Assembly: GCA_907163375.1 (NCBI GenBank)
Contig: CAJQUW010004409.1
Location: forward strand, 159,484-223,483
Reading direction: 5' to 3'
Origin: Prostheceraeus crozeri
Taxonomy: Eukaryota; Platyhelminthes; Polycladida; Euryleptidae
Length of the DNA stretch: 64,000 bases
The notes beneath the pieces are model-generated. The model worked only from the letters and a program-made list of their open reading frames with translations. It was not told where the DNA came from and did no database searches. Made by a program: the position numbers and the translations under genes. Shown one piece after another: positions 31,977 to 45,879 of the stretch; position 1 is the first letter of the stretch, and every line of letters starts with the position of its first letter.

Positions 31977-34740
31977 TTTTGGCGGAAAAGGGAAGGGACG
32001 TCCTGAGGTGCCAGTGTTTGTGGGGAGAGGTTCCATCGCCAGTGCGGTTCGGGCCTCTCTCGCCCCCGAGTTTTTTCGCGCGGCCTCAGGAAAGGTAACT
32101 TATTTGGTTTATAACATATTTAATGTGATTGAATTTTTAAAAAGCACGTTGAGGTCTATAGTAATTTCTATGAAGATATGGTTCTGAAAACGGAAGGATA
32201 TGGAGTGATGGACGATTGGATACATCTTTCAGTATATTACATCTTCGAATTTCCGAAGGGAAATTGTGAAGATAATCATGTACAGTATCTTATGAAAATA
32301 TTTGGCAATGAGCATAATCTTATACTACTCAAAATAGCGAATTTTTCATTAGAATTTTTGGTTATTATTATTCATTTTATGACTTCAGGAAATTGTGGGT
32401 TCAATGTTCTATGCGGGCGTGACATGGAAGGTGCTGTTTGTAATTGACAGACTCACACTTAAGTGTTCGCCCTAAAAAAACACCCTAACGGTTGGGGGGG
32501 CCCATTGGGGGAACTTCATTGACTGGTTACTTTTATTGCTAGAGGTATTAAGCAATGATTTTAGGGCAGTATGAAAGTGTGTCCAGGCTCTAGATTCAGA
32601 GATCCATAGTAAAAAGCAGGAACTCACACGACTGTACCTTCACTTTTTTTTAACCAACATGCTACTGGGCAAAGTTTAGGGGCGGCCAGATGTGCCTAAC
32701 ATGTCCACTGTCCGTGTTTCAGTCATTGTGTTTACCTTATGTAAGCATGATAGCATTATTCGTGTCCTCCCTAAACTACTTCCACCAAGGCTTAAAAATG
32801 CCACTATAAAAAGTGTCTACATAGGATGAATTTTCTTACCTATCAGATGCAGGCCTTGTGAAAACACTGCAAACAAAAATTGGCTATGAGGCCCGTAAGG
32901 GATTTAACTGAATTACACGGGGGGGGGGGGTCAATTTCGGAAAGCTATTCCAACGCTCATTTTTTTCTCAACCTTAAACAATCAAGGTGAATGTAGGTCT
33001 TGTTTTACACAAGAAGGTTACGAGTAAGTTGTCTAAAGCAAAGAGCATACTATCGAGGATCACACACTTATTGATAATTCCAAAAATAAAACCATACGAC
33101 TTTTGATCCTTCAATGCGATACCATATAGCTTCACAGTGCTGCCTTTCATTTTCCTTTCATTGTTCAAAATTAAATATCCTTGATACAGTGCTTCCAAAT
33201 GTCGAATAAGAAACATGCATATGAAATATTCAGATGATGCATAAAAAAACAGTACAAATTTTAGTGGTTCAAAGTTAGGCGAGGTGGACAATGTTAGGGT
33301 GTTTTTAACTGTAAGAAGCGATTCTTTTCTATATGAGAGTCGTGCATATCGCAGCATCAACCTATTATGAATCAAGGGTGGCAAGCCCCCGAATTTCCAA
33401 CTGTTGCCTTGCAGCGAATATTGTGTTAACGTTACTTTGGGGGAAATGAACATTGATTTCAGTACTTTGAAGCGGAACCGTGGATCTAGTATTTAGGGAA
33501 TGTACCGATTTTTAAAGGAAGCAATGGAACTTTCAAGCAGTGACCTTGAAAGTCAAATGGTTAGATTCGTGTAAAACTTATGTTCGTGTTTTCCTGAACC
33601 TCCCCCTCGGCCATTGTTTTTCTGATTCTGAGTAGATATAACTTTGTTTTTTTCTGCAGTGACGACCTTGAAAGTCAAAAGTTTTGATTCTGGGTAACAC
33701 TTATTTCGTGTTCGTGTTTTCTGAAACCTCCCCCATCGCCAATCGCAGACATCCTTGATAATTTCCACATGTTCTCTTCGAGATTTTTTGACTTTCCATT
33801 CTGGTTAGGGTATTTGTCTGTAAACAAAGTTTGTGTTTGATTTAAGGCCAACGAAATTGAGTTATTGTAAAAACACCTTCTCCGCGCCTTTTTTCAGGAT
33901 ACACTTACAAGATTGTGGAACATGTGTGGGATGCGTATCGGTGATCAGGTGAAGGTGGCGAGTCAGGCCACTAGGGTGGCGGGTAGACAGACGACAGAGG
34001 AGTGTGAGGATGTGTCCTAAAGTGGTGGAAGGTTGAAGTTGGAAGTCAGCAGATGGTGTCCGTAGGACATGGATGAAGATAAGTGGAGAAGTTATTGGAT
34101 AGGTTTATACGAAGTTAAGCTTGAAATTTACTAAAATGAACAAATACAAAAGAATTATAGCCATGTTATTATTTGTAAAAGGAAATGTAATAGTAAATGT
34201 ATTCATTAAAGTCATTGAGTAGAACCACTTTTTTCAATGTTATTAGTTATTGTTATTCCAACAAATTTCAAAATCATCCGTCGGCTTTATTTTTTGGCAA
34301 TTTTTCGAGATGAATATGTCTATGTAAGAGTATAACATTATTTATATTTATATTTCCACAGTATCTTTAACTTTTTATTTCAGTACGAAGATGTTACTCT
34401 ACTAGAGCGGGTTCGAGCAGTTATGAATAGGATTGGAGAATTCGTTGCGGACTCAAGTGGTAGCAGCTCACTGATGGAAGAAGTGAGATAATTTGCGTAT
34501 TTTTTAGCACATAGGGATCAAATTAACATTAAACGTAATTGAAATGCGACATATTAATTACGGGATGATTTATATTATTTCAAAATTGCATAATACACAT
34601 TTAGTATAACATGAATGTTGTTCTTTTTTCTAGTTGATGCCGCCGTGTTGATGGAAAGACTTTCGGCAGCGTGGGCATCAACGAAGGACCAGGAGGCAAG
34701 AGATCGGAGATCAATACCTTCAAGCCCATGAAAGAAAGAA
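31977..34740 (+). other. Series of exon-like segments, possible host gene
   Basis: Several short GC-richer open segments with splice-like borders lie on the plus strand in AT-rich DNA. The first ends at 32094 before gtaact and encodes a Gly/Arg/Ala-rich peptide (FVGRGSIASAVRAS). The second (33898-34020) follows ttttttcag and reads DTLTRLWNMCGMRIGDQVKV to a stop. The third (34384-34482) follows tttcag, is followed by gtgaga, and reads YEDVTLLERVRAVMNRIGEF. The fourth starts at 34634 after ttttttctag and ends near 34740 before gtaaga. The first two join in phase but the second ends in a stop, and the third-to-fourth join does not keep frame. No family is recognised. It may be a decayed gene, alternative exons or coincidence. 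Confidence 0.25.
32974..33453 (-). other. 159-codon open frame, unidentified
   Basis: The longest open frame in this part of the window. It resembles no family I know and has no clear domain or signal; hydrophobic and aromatic residues are common, as expected of AT-rich chance frames. It overlaps the possible intron between exon-like segments on the other strand. Confidence 0.15.
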
Positions 34741-35030
34741 GTAAGATAATTTTATTCATGCCACCTTATCGAAAGGAGAAATATGTTTTTTGAAAGCAAT
34801 GTATGAAACTAGAATTTTGAGACATTATTTAGCTTCAATAAATATCCTTCCAAATGCAACATCTGTTAAGTCTTTGTAATCATTTTATTTAATAATATTT
34901 ACTAAATATCTTTCCCGTTATTTTTTTCAATAGGATGCTGATCATGGGCTGTGTACAGCTGTTGAGGTCTCGGAGGTAGAGGGGGAGAGAAGAGGAGATA
35001 TGAGAGGAAGGGAGAGGGGTGGTGGGTGTG

Positions 35031-38000
35031 GGTGAGAGAGAGTGAAGTGTGAGAAAGAGGTGTAGTAGAAGTTGGGTGTGGAGCAGTAGAGAATAGCGGT
35101 CGACGCGACAGGTGGCGTGCTATGGTAAGAGTGGCGCGTTGGGTCGAAGTTGCATCCCAACGTGGGAAGGGACTTTCTTAGTCAGTGGAGGGGTATGGTT
35201 TCGCCTAAGAAAACCTAGATCAAGACAACGACATGGAGATGCTGCAGAAGGTCAAACGAAAAGGTGTCAAGCAAACCAGTCCTCGCTTCCTCCGAAGGCG
35301 TTGTCCCCTCTAACCTGTCACATCCCTCACAATCATCCTCCCCGAGGCTGAATAGAGTACGCCGGTTTACAAGGTAAACAGTATATTGCTTTATTATTTG
35401 CTATTAATCTATTCAATTATAAATAATAACCGGAGTTTCAGAATATTCAGGAACAGGGTTGCCACTTGGGCTGTATTCACAGACTTTGCAGTCTGTAATT
35501 CTATCTGACAATTTATCTTTCATTGAGACTGATTTTTCTAAATCTATTATTCATTCTCAATTAAAAGCATAAATTTATGATTGATAAAGATTTATGATTA
35601 ATTTGCTTATTTTTGTTGAAAATAGTGCTGTTTAGTGCCCTAAATTAACACAAACATTCTTATTTTGAAGAACCTCCCGCAAAATCCTATTGACTGAATT
35701 TATATATAACGATTCCCATGTCATGTATTGGACTTTACTAATACTGGCTATTACACCACATCCATAAAAAACAACATCACTAGTTGCTTTTCCAGTGCAG
35801 TCCTGGATAGCTTGATATGAGATTCGGTAGCCGTTCTGAATACCAAGTCCCATTATGTAATGGACTTTGAGAAAGCCATTATTTGCAAGCTTGTAAGGCA
35901 GTATTACCGCTAATCGGTAAAGAGACAAAAACGGTTGTTTTCTGTCACATTGGACACAAGCCGTGATGGAGGAAAGTCCAGGAATAATGGACCTTAACGA
36001 TTGATTACCGTATGTGATCATTTCGGTTAGAGCGTTTTGTCCATTAGGCAACATTTTATGGCTTTAACCTTTTGTTGCCCAGCAGGCCGCATTCCACAGG
36101 TATTCAGACCAGCTGTTATAGACGCTCTCCAAGCTCAAGTATGTTGCGTAAGTTGGTATCAGTTTACAATAAAATATAAAATTCACACTCATAGCAGTAA
36201 AATAGATAGAGGGGCAGGAATATAAAGATGTAACGAAAAAATAAAAAATACAAAATTGAAAAAGAATCATACGCTTATAATGTTATCGAGGGTGGTTACG
36301 GGAGACTCAAAAGAACTTGCACATAAGAGATGTTTCATAAGAATTGGATAAACAAAGGGGTTCCTATTTTTGGACCAAGTCGACAGGAGGTGTGTCTACA
36401 AGCTCACAATGAGAACGAACAATGATGTGGAAGGGTGGCACTACAGCAAACTCAATCGTAGAAACATCTAAGACCAAAGCCCTCCTTTTTATGATTCCTT
36501 GTGTTTACTATTCTTCGCAAGCGAAAATAGACAAAATTCAAATTCAACAAGGGTTTTCTCAATGCGGGAAGACCTTCCGCAAAATCAATAGGAAAGGGAG
36601 GTATGCCGGAAATTAGTGGCAAGATCAGTGACTTTTGGACTAGATACGCTGCAAAGCAATTTGGTCCCCAGAGAACTAGTTTGAGAAATGCGCCAGCCTC
36701 TTTATCGTTAGCAATCAAATTTCTTAATGTCATAAGTTTCTTCCTTCTACTTCTAAATCTTTACATAGTTTGTGTCATCCATCCTCCTATGTCGTAGTTC
36801 ATCCATATCGCTGAAGTCAATTTCCAATTCTTATGTGTTATTGAGCACATTAATTTGTGAGCACAATAAGTGCAATTTTAAATTGCAAAAAGTAATTTGC
36901 TTTCTTTTGTTTCGTTGCTTTTTGTTCTTGCATGTCTTCACTGTCATTTATGACAGGACCCGTCATTTGCAGTGGGATGAAGTATGTAATGTATATACTA
37001 ATTCATCTATTTACAACATAAGCCTTAATTCAATTTTTCTATTGTCTATCATCAAATGAAATGGTCTTCGTAGTATAAATTTATAAGGAACATATTTATA
37101 ATCAATGAATAGAATATCATGTTCAGAATTATGTGTGAGTTCCCTAAAATTAAAGTTACACCAATCGAGTTACCGCATCTAACCACATCCAGTCCATAAT
37201 ACATATCCTTGTTCAAATTGTTATGAAATGTTTATCAATCACTTGTTGATATCTAAACAGTCCGTTTCCAAAATCGTTGCACAACCCGCGAAGCTCTTCT
37301 CTTTTTTTCATCGAAATTAACCATTAGCTGCTTAAGCTTATATAATTGATTACTGATGTTTTTTAATTGGTCATCTGAAACACTTGCTTACTTCAGCAAA
37401 CATAGTCGTCTGTCAAATTAAATGAAGTAATTAGAAGTTTGTTGAAGTTTTTTAGAAGTTTAGTGAACTCGCACATGTGACTGATGCTCACTCATGACGT
37501 AATCATAAACGCTTCCTTTCCTTACGATCAAAACTTAACTAAAAAAATTCCTTGAAATGATATTAATATAATCCTCATACATTTGTTTCAAATATAATGT
37601 TAGTAAAATCAGTATACGCCTGTTCGACTGTTGATGTATTGATAATTTGCAGTATCAGTAATTACAGTTGATTTATTTTCATTAAAATTTATTATAATGT
37701 TCACATTTTTTGTGATGTATCAAATTCTAATTGTATTGAATTTACTATCAATCGTGACACCGACCAGGTTTTATTTCCAGGTGCTGTTCCAACTATTCCG
37801 CGAACTGGGCAACAATGAGTTGGGTGGCGCCCAATGAAACCCTCAATCATCATCTAACTATTAATTGATTTTGATGGTTGGATTTTGATTGGTAATACCG
37901 ATTAAATTCGGGGGGACTCAGTGCCATGCGTGATCAAGTGACAAATAATTTTGTTTCCTACGAACGTCACCGTGAGTCAAACTGGATGTTGACCTTCAAT

Positions 38001-41000
38001 TTTCGTATTATACGTGCAGTTTCAATAAAAATTGTTGTAAATTTATTGTTGATCTTACGTTATATAATAAAATTTTATTCTTCGAAAGAAATTCATGTTT
38101 TCATTAATGTTTGGATTCAATAAATAGTTATAACGGATGTAAACATTTTACAAACATGTATGTGAGGCTATTCTAATAAAATGAATGATATAATTGTATG
38201 TGTATTTCATTCTATGCTGAGGTTTGTTTTCCATCATTCCAGTAGTAAAATTGGAATGTACACGTAATTAAAGGAAGGCAGGGTCTACTATGGATCAATT
38301 TAGTTTAATAAATGGGACATCTATATATAAGGACATTCACTCTAAGCCTACAGCTTTGCGCCATTGCGATTTTACATTTTTCTATTATTATGAACGTCCT
38401 CCGGAAAACCCGTCAATCTCCTATCTGTCCATATGGATTATCATAAAATTGCTTGACAAATTGCAATTAATCCCTTGAGTATCGGAGATGTTTTCGCGTG
38501 CCATATTCCACCAAAATAGTTTCCTTTCTTCTATTCATATCATGTTGAATGGCATGCAGGTCAATTTCGTCTAGTGAGGCCTCACGTAGCTATAAACATA
38601 ATTCCATGCGGGCATATAACCAAATGCTGTATACATCTTCAGTTTTTCCAAGCTGATCAATGACATGTACAATTTTTAGGGACTATTTTGATATCTCTTC
38701 AGTAGATTTTTCACAGGCGCGCAAACCTACGATGAATAGGTTTGTATTAACTGAACATTATAAAATATGTTCAAACAATTTGGAATGGGACCCATATACT
38801 TCCGACTCACTGGCATAATTTTATTGATTACAACTGACCACTAATTCCGTTTTACAATATGCTAGCGGGGTTATGAGTTCATTCTATCAACTAACGGTCC
38901 TGTCATATCACTTAGGCCATAGGATTCTGACATGTAGCATATGCATAAATAAAAACAGTTACAGCGTTGTAGATTGGGGTCTTGCTAAAAATATGAACTA
39001 AACACCTAACCTTTACGTAATTCGTACTTCGTGGTAATCTTTAATTCAGCTGATATTCCTTACCATATCACGAGGTGTTTAAGGATATACTGGTCCATCA
39101 AATATCTAGCACGACTCTCATTATTTTTAGAATTGGTTAGACTTACTTGTTTAGAAGTTGAACATAACAATCTGTATTATGCAGATGGATCATCTACATT
39201 TCCGATACTATCTTTCAAATGATCAGATAATATCGGTTCCATACTCTTGGCCTGGATTCCATCAGCCTATTCAAGTTAGGCATCATGATATTTAAAGTCA
39301 TTACATGTAATGTTTGGATTCTAAAACAATGACCCATCTTACAAAACCTTAGGCTTACATATACTTCAATTGCTTCTATATTTACTCAGGATTCAGTGTA
39401 TCCATGCTTCAGTTTCTGGTATTGCGCAGGGGGTCGCATAGCCTGAAACCTTACCTCAGCAGATAATCGATAGTTTGTATTATATGTTCTATAAATTTTT
39501 AGTTATTTGTTAGACCTTCTTTAGGTACTGACTGTGAGGGTTTTTATCAATTTGCCACTATATATTATCATTTAGGTATGTGTAATAACTATTGGTTTAA
39601 ATTATACGGTTGTAGACGTGACATGCGCTCTGTTGATGTTAATTAGACTACGCTACGACTAAATCTGTATAATATGAATAATATACAATCCTTTAACCAA
39701 GTGATCAATTGTTCCACGAGCTGAATTTTGACATTTCCTTCTCAATACAGTGGCTTTAAAGACAAAATATTTATATGTGCAAAGCGCATAAAAAAAAAAT
39801 TTTCCTATATGCATCAATACGTGTAAATAAATGCGGGTAAATTATTATTCGAATGGATATGGTTAAAATCTTCTTACTTAAAGAAGATAATATTTCCAGG
39901 TGGTCCGATGTCTGTCTTCAGCGGCTTATTTGATTGAAATGGTGGCTTCTACATAAAGATACTAGATCGAAATTTGTATTAGTATAATACTACCTTTATC
40001 TGCACTATTTCAATCAATCTTTAACTGTAGAAATTTTTAAATTATACTTATGGATCTTTTGTTTATTTACTAAAATAGTCACCTCATAATTGTCATATAA
40101 CTGCTCACAAATGCCTTTGTTGACATATAAAAGTTTGATGTCTTCTTCTAGGAAGTTAGATCTCTTATCTCAGCATGATAAATTACAATTCTGTGGCATC
40201 TGAGTTCTACTGGTTATAAAATTGTTGTTTTTCCTTGTTCATTCGCTGCACAACAAGTGTCAGCAGGACCAGGTTATTTTTCATGCTTGGTTGTGGAGGG
40301 ATAAATGGAATCGTTTTTCATAATACTTCACGTAGATCACTCATTAACCTGTTTTATGTGGACTTCATCTTTTATACTAGTGTCAACAATGGTTTTAATT
40401 CTGTATGCTTGAATTCATATCTTTCCTTTCAATTCCGAGTAGGGGTGTGAGTACGGTTTATGTAAAATTCTAGCTTAAAATTGTTTTAATTGAATCGGAA
40501 TCAATAATGTTACGAGGACGGTGTTGTTTGCGTATTTTCGTGCAATGCTGTTTTTCATCTGATAATCTAGATAGATTGTGATAAATTTGGGCAAAATTAA
40601 TGAATTTGATGCTCATTCACATCCATGATATAGCACAATACTGGAACGGGGCTGGGAGTAGGATTATACCTCATATTGGAACAGTTTGGAACTTCCGAAA
40701 TGCCTCTAGCTAACTCTTTTTGCGTAGGCCTGAAGTGATACTTGATATAGTTTTCGTCAACAATTTGACATTTTTTATTTGTACGAATATTGTCGAAATG
40801 TGTTTGATCTGTGACGGGGTCTGGGGTTTATTTTGTAACTCTCTCATTCTAATGGCAATGTCTATTATATTTTCTTAATATGATTGTGAATATGAGTTTT
40901 TGGGGTGATAAAAATTGTATTTTACGAATTTTTGCAATTTTTAAAGGTTGAAAATTTAGAAAGACATTCTCGATTTGGAATGGACTTGAAAATTACTCAG

Positions 41001-41329
41001 TATGTGACCTTTAAAGTAATTTTTTGATGTAAATGTCTACCGGAAAATTGAATGATTCCCGGAGCTTTGTGACTGGGTCCAGTTTTCAGTCTTACAAATT
41101 GAAAAAAAATTTGTTTTGAAAGTAAGTAGGTCGAAATCTCTAAAAAAAGTACAAAATTGATAACTGCTTGTATTCCTTTATCATGGCATGTTTATATGTA
41201 GAAAAAAAAGTTTTATTCCGTTGGAAGCACTTGGGCCCTTTTTAAAAGTTACAATCAAAAAGATGCGATTTTTTGTCTAAAAATAGAGTTTATTTTATAG
41301 ACAAGGTAACATTGTAGTATCGGAAAAGT
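35031..41329. other. Long non-coding region
   Basis: AT-rich DNA with no recognised element. A 140-codon minus-strand frame (35632-36054, ending NVCVNLGH) and a 93-codon one (36452-36733) look protein-like in composition but have no motifs I can name; they could be exons of an unknown gene or chance. Confidence 0.35.
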
Positions 41330-41480
41330 GGGTCATTTATGTGTACAGCAGAGTCCCGTGGCAAGCACAATATTCCCCCCCCCCAAAAATATTGTTTTCC
41401 ACCCCCCCCCCAAAAAAGTGAGAGTCATTTTGTTACTTTTGTTTTGGGGGGCCAAGTTTAACACCGGGCCCAGTAGTCCC
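41330..41480 (-). repeat. Dispersed repeat X, copy 2 (inverted)
   Basis: The complement matches the repeat at 30290-30410, from the gggcccagtag end to the cagcagagtc end. This copy contains two poly-C runs (about 41375-41415) absent from copy 1. Confidence 0.5.
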
Positions 41481-41505
41481 TACCCCGTTTCCTGCACATT
41501 ATTAT

Positions 41506-41790
41506 ATGATAGGATTTATCATGTTTTACATTATTCTATTCATCCTCTCCATGATCAGTAACTATGTGAAAAATGAGTTTTCACTCACATATTTAAATGG
41601 CTTTTATGGTCTATTCTTGGTGGCCTCTGGCATAGGAATACCAGTCGTTTTCATTATCGATGTTCTGCGCGTTTCCTGGTGCGCATGATTATTATGATAG
41701 ATTAAGTCATGTTTTACATTATTCTATTCTTTCTCTATCAGTAAACGTATGGGAAGATGATTTCACTCACTTATTCAAAGATTTTTAACA
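41506..41790 (+). repeat. ~190-bp satellite, two units
   Basis: The string tcatgttttacattattcta occurs at about 41519 and 41707, 188 bases apart. Each copy is followed by an atgagttttcactcac-like or atgatttcactcac motif. These match the units at 29.4-30.2 kb. Confidence 0.65.
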
Positions 41791-44700
41791 CTACTTGTTT
41801 ATATGTGCGAGCTAGATGGGAACATTTATTCAATTTATCGTGGACACCTCTCTCGTTGCCTAAATAGACCTGGCAAAAACATACGAGTATAGGGACAATA
41901 ACCGGTTTTGTTTGCAACTGCCTAAGGGGTTCACCGAATCACGATCCCGCGGTTTTTCTTTTCACATATAAAGAGAGAATAATGGTGGTGCTTAAAGTTG
42001 TGTTGTCGTTCATGTCAGAACTATAGAAATCGTTGACATTTTTGAGTGAAACAAGGGTCAAATTGCATTTTTGCAGTTCTACAGTGTTTTTTGCGAGGGC
42101 ACGATTTTGTATTTGGGTTCATGGCATTTTGAATTATCAACCTAGTTTATCATTTGGAAACGTTTGGGTGGATTTTACTGTGTGTTAATTAGGTGCGAGA
42201 ATTATTTTACACATGGTTTTTCCTCGGAGTTATGATTTAGTTGTTTAAATTAAGCCACGTGCCTTTGCGACAATGGGTAATGTCCATAGGGTTTATTGCT
42301 GATAGAAATTTAATTAAAGTTTGATGATTAGTTGATGTAGTCGATTTTTAAGGGCAGTAGCTAGTACACTCGCTTGGGCCGTTACAACTTCGGTTTGGGG
42401 CTAGTGCAACCGGCTGAGCTTGAATCAACACTACAACCATGTCTGTTGTTCCAACCTCGTGTTTCCACAGCTGTTAAAGACGTGACCAAGTGAGACTTAA
42501 TGTAGCAAGAAAGTATGGAATCAGTGATTGTGACCTGATTCTATATCTTTGTCTCTGCCTTCAGCCTTAGAGGAATTTTGTTAACCCATTCGTGGAAGCA
42601 TATTACCTATAGTTTTGAACTACTCCAAAACAACTAAAAGAGACCCTGTTTGTGATCATTCTTATTTTTTTTTTCTAGAATCTTATTCTGTGGTTGATGA
42701 GTTTTGTGTACAATTTGGTGTAGATGTTTTCTAACTTTTCACTTGTGAATGCGATCTCAGTCTTCCCTCAGTCGCTTGTAGATACTCAACGAGAACGAAA
42801 ATTGGAACCGGACTCAGCCGTTGTAGCAGCCATCCACTGCCTTTCATTTTCTTGTCTTTTCAATGTTGCTTTCTTGACTTTGATTCCCAAGTTATATGTG
42901 GGGCCTTAATTTTTGTGTTAAATGTTTTCCGCAAATTAGTTTCTATTTCAACAAATAATCATTCAAGTAAATACTTGAGAGGCAGTAATAGGACGACATT
43001 ACTCGTACATCGACAGGCTACATTCTAGTTGAGCATGATTACAGTTCCTGTTAGATGGGTGATAAGTTTCCTTCATGTTAAGTACCCCCACTTTGTCTTC
43101 CGAAAAGTGGGGAATCGTGTCAATTAATGGAGGCGGACTTTAGACGTCTAAATAATAGCCTACGTCAATCCACTGTAACAGACATGATTTGCCTCCTCCA
43201 GTTCACATGTTCTATGCTGATTTCTAAGCACAACAGTTGGTTCTTGAAATCCTAATATCGAGCATTTTACTCATCATTTGTAAAATACTTGTTAATTGAT
43301 GGTTTTTTTTATCCATTTCAATTTCATTCCAAATTCTCAGTAAAGTTGTCAAATGTAAAGAACAAAATAATAAGATCTACTCTGAGCACGTTTCTACAAG
43401 TCAGGATTCCGGTATTATTTCTCATCTCCTCCTACTGTTAGTTCTTATACAATTTCGGGGGTTTTGTGGGACTGGGTGTACAGCCCGTCCGACGTATCTA
43501 CCTTCGCTCCTCTCGAATGCCATTTCACTAGTCAACCGAGTAAATTTCAATTTTAGGTTTTTGGATCTCTGCCATTCAGGCAAATACGACCTCGAGTGCC
43601 AAAACTTCTTGTACCCCGCAGATAATCAAGAGTTTTGGCACTCATGCCATCCACTACACATAGTTTAGCGCCGAATCTAGGATTCAGAAAAATGTCACTC
43701 ACCTATATATTTTCTTTTCGGTGGCAAATTCTCTGAAATTTACGATTAAACCGATGAAAATCAGTCGAAAATCATCTTGAACGGGTAATTCTAGACACCT
43801 CAACACCTCTAACGGTAGTTGTGGTGATGAGTGCGGTGAAGCTGCTTGTTTATTAACAATTAGAAGGGTAAATTTTTTACAAATTTTATGCAATCTTGGA
43901 CGGAAAATATTGTGAAGACCACCCCAAAATGCCACCCTGGGTCATTCGTCCATGAGTTTGAATGGGAGGAGATGGCCTAAACTCACTTAAAATTGCCCCA
44001 CCAGTTGGGATTATATTTGCATGAAGTACTCCCTGTTTATGTATTATGTTATGTCGTTTCAATTTGCTATTTCACTGCATTAAGACTTCTCAGATGCACT
44101 GCCACTAGGGAGTTGGCCTAAGTGCAGTTTCTTAACTCTAGTAAGATTAAACGGGTTACCCAGGTGTGGCGGCCTATTGCGAATTTTGTTTGTCCGGAAA
44201 TCACTCTAATATGTTTAGTGAAATACCATTTAGGTGGCTCTGAATACACGGCTATGCCATTGAGCTGAAAGTTCTGTGGATTTCAACAGTTATGAGTATG
44301 GATGTTTTCTAGGCCCACTATTCTATTTAAAGTAAAGTGCATCTAGTTTTCGGTTGGAATTTCGAAGTGAAATTCATGACTAACTAAGTCAATAGATTCG
44401 AAGCCTTAACAGTATATCATGAAAAGAAGGCCGACGGCTTAAGTATCAACGGGGCTTTCGTATAGACCACTGCTTCCAAGTGTCCGGTCGCTGATTTGTA
44501 TGGAACCATCCGGAGCTTCTCTGCGTAAATGATTTGCTCTCTGATGGCGGGGCCAAACAATACCAATATTACGATGGTTTTATATCTTAATATGTTAGTA
44601 TTTATTCCCATGGGTTTGGTGTGATTTGTAAACAGTCCATCCGAATTTTCGGTGTCGATTATTGAAACAGGCCACTCGCGTTATAAGGGCACATTCATGC

Positions 44701-44880
44701 ATGCGCATTAAGTCGCACATGAACGATAGTCTGCGAGCCGGTCACTGACAGTTCGGGACTCGATAACAATAGCCGCATTGTCATAAGGACAATGCGACAA
44801 CACACCATTCATCCCCTCCTCAATTTGAGCAGATCGACTCATACATATTGGAGCTGTTATTCCTCAAGGTGGGACTCCTG
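41791..44880. other. Non-coding region
   Basis: No gene recognised. A short hairpin (CCCCACTTT with AAAGTGGGG, about 43087-43112) stands out, function unknown. Confidence 0.4.
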
Positions 44881-44899
44881 GTTGTCTCCCGATCCGTTC

Positions 44900-45815
44900 G
44901 TCTTCGGCATGTCGCGGGGAGATTCTGGTGATGATAGGTGGTAGGAGATTCTTCCTCGTACCGCCTGCATTCTCCTGGCATTCCACTGGTTGCCGGCCGA
45001 TGTTTCTTTATTCCTCGACCCCGATACTTGTGATGACTGTCAGCGGGTGACGCTCCAGGGATCCGTCCTTTCGGAGTGTAGGTCGCCTCACTTCCACGTA
45101 TCTCCGACGTGATATAGTGTCTTATCCATAGACCTTGTCGCAGACTCTCTGCCCGATTCTCCTCTTCTCGTGCGAAAACGAACTATCTGAAAGTTGGATT
45201 GTCATGTTTGTCGACCGAGGAAAGCTCAGCCGGACTCTTCTCATGCAGATTCTTGACTGGTACTCTGGCGGTTTTTGAGCCTATAATTGATTCAGAGTTC
45301 TTCCATGATTGATGACTAGCCGATACGGTGGAACGCCAGTGTGTTTGAGATACCTACTGAACGAGTCCTCGAATGCATTCTGTTGAGTGTATAGACAGGA
45401 GTGAATTCTTTGAAAAATGTCTCTATCCTGGAGGAAATTCTTTATAATTCTTGCGCGGGAATTGGGTCCGTTGTCTGTAATTATTTTCGAAGGATTCCCA
45501 TATCTTGCAAAAATGTTGACTGAGCCATGATTTGATCCCTTTCGTTATATTGTCGTTGGACTTAAGAGTTTCAGAAGCGTGAGTAGTTATCTATGATCTC
45601 CACCATATGTTTCATATGACTTGGAGCATTTGAAATGGTCCGTGATATCCCTTAGATCGCTCTTCCTTGCGTGCGCTGACACTGTCAGGACATCAGTTGG
45701 GGATGATGGAAGGGGGGCGGGGTTTCTTCGCTGAATCAGTGCAAAAGGGTTAGACATTGGTTTATCAGTTCGGGTTTCAGACTCCTTGTTCAAACCTTGC
45801 CACTGTAGTATATTA
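44900..45815 (-). pseudogene. pol: Second Gypsy element: integrase catalytic core and 3' part
   Basis: Read on the minus strand, shifting frames, this encodes the catalytic core of an LTR-retrotransposon integrase: IIDNYSRF (first aspartate) near 45585-45610 and ARYGNPSKIITDNGPNSRA (second aspartate) near 45465-45525. After it comes SKTARVPVKNLHEKSPAEL-like sequence, then a possible C-terminal part with LYHVGDTWK near 45110. Several frameshifts make it a dead fragment. Its missing upstream part, the RNase H and zinc-binding region, is on the same strand at 62425-62992, on the far side of the Polinton, so the two pieces are probably one element split by that insertion. Confidence 0.75.
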
Positions 45816-45821
45816 GGGGGT

Positions 45822-45869
45822 AATCCGGCGCGAACGCTTCGCTTTGCATCGCTTCGCGTGCGCCGGATT
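45822..45869. repeat. Near-terminal 48-bp palindrome of the Polinton
   Basis: AATCCGGCGC (45822-45831) and GCGCCGGATT (45860-45869) form a perfect 10-bp stem, with further pairing of gcttcgc-like strings inside. It is a sharp GC peak in AT-rich surroundings at the left edge of the element. The right end lacks it. Confidence 0.7.
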
Positions 45870-45879
45870 TCACACGTTT

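Noticed and set aside
42361-42480. A possible degenerate SINE head (agtagctagtacactcgc)
   Set aside because: Only an A-box-like string is present; no B box at the right spacing and no clear ends.
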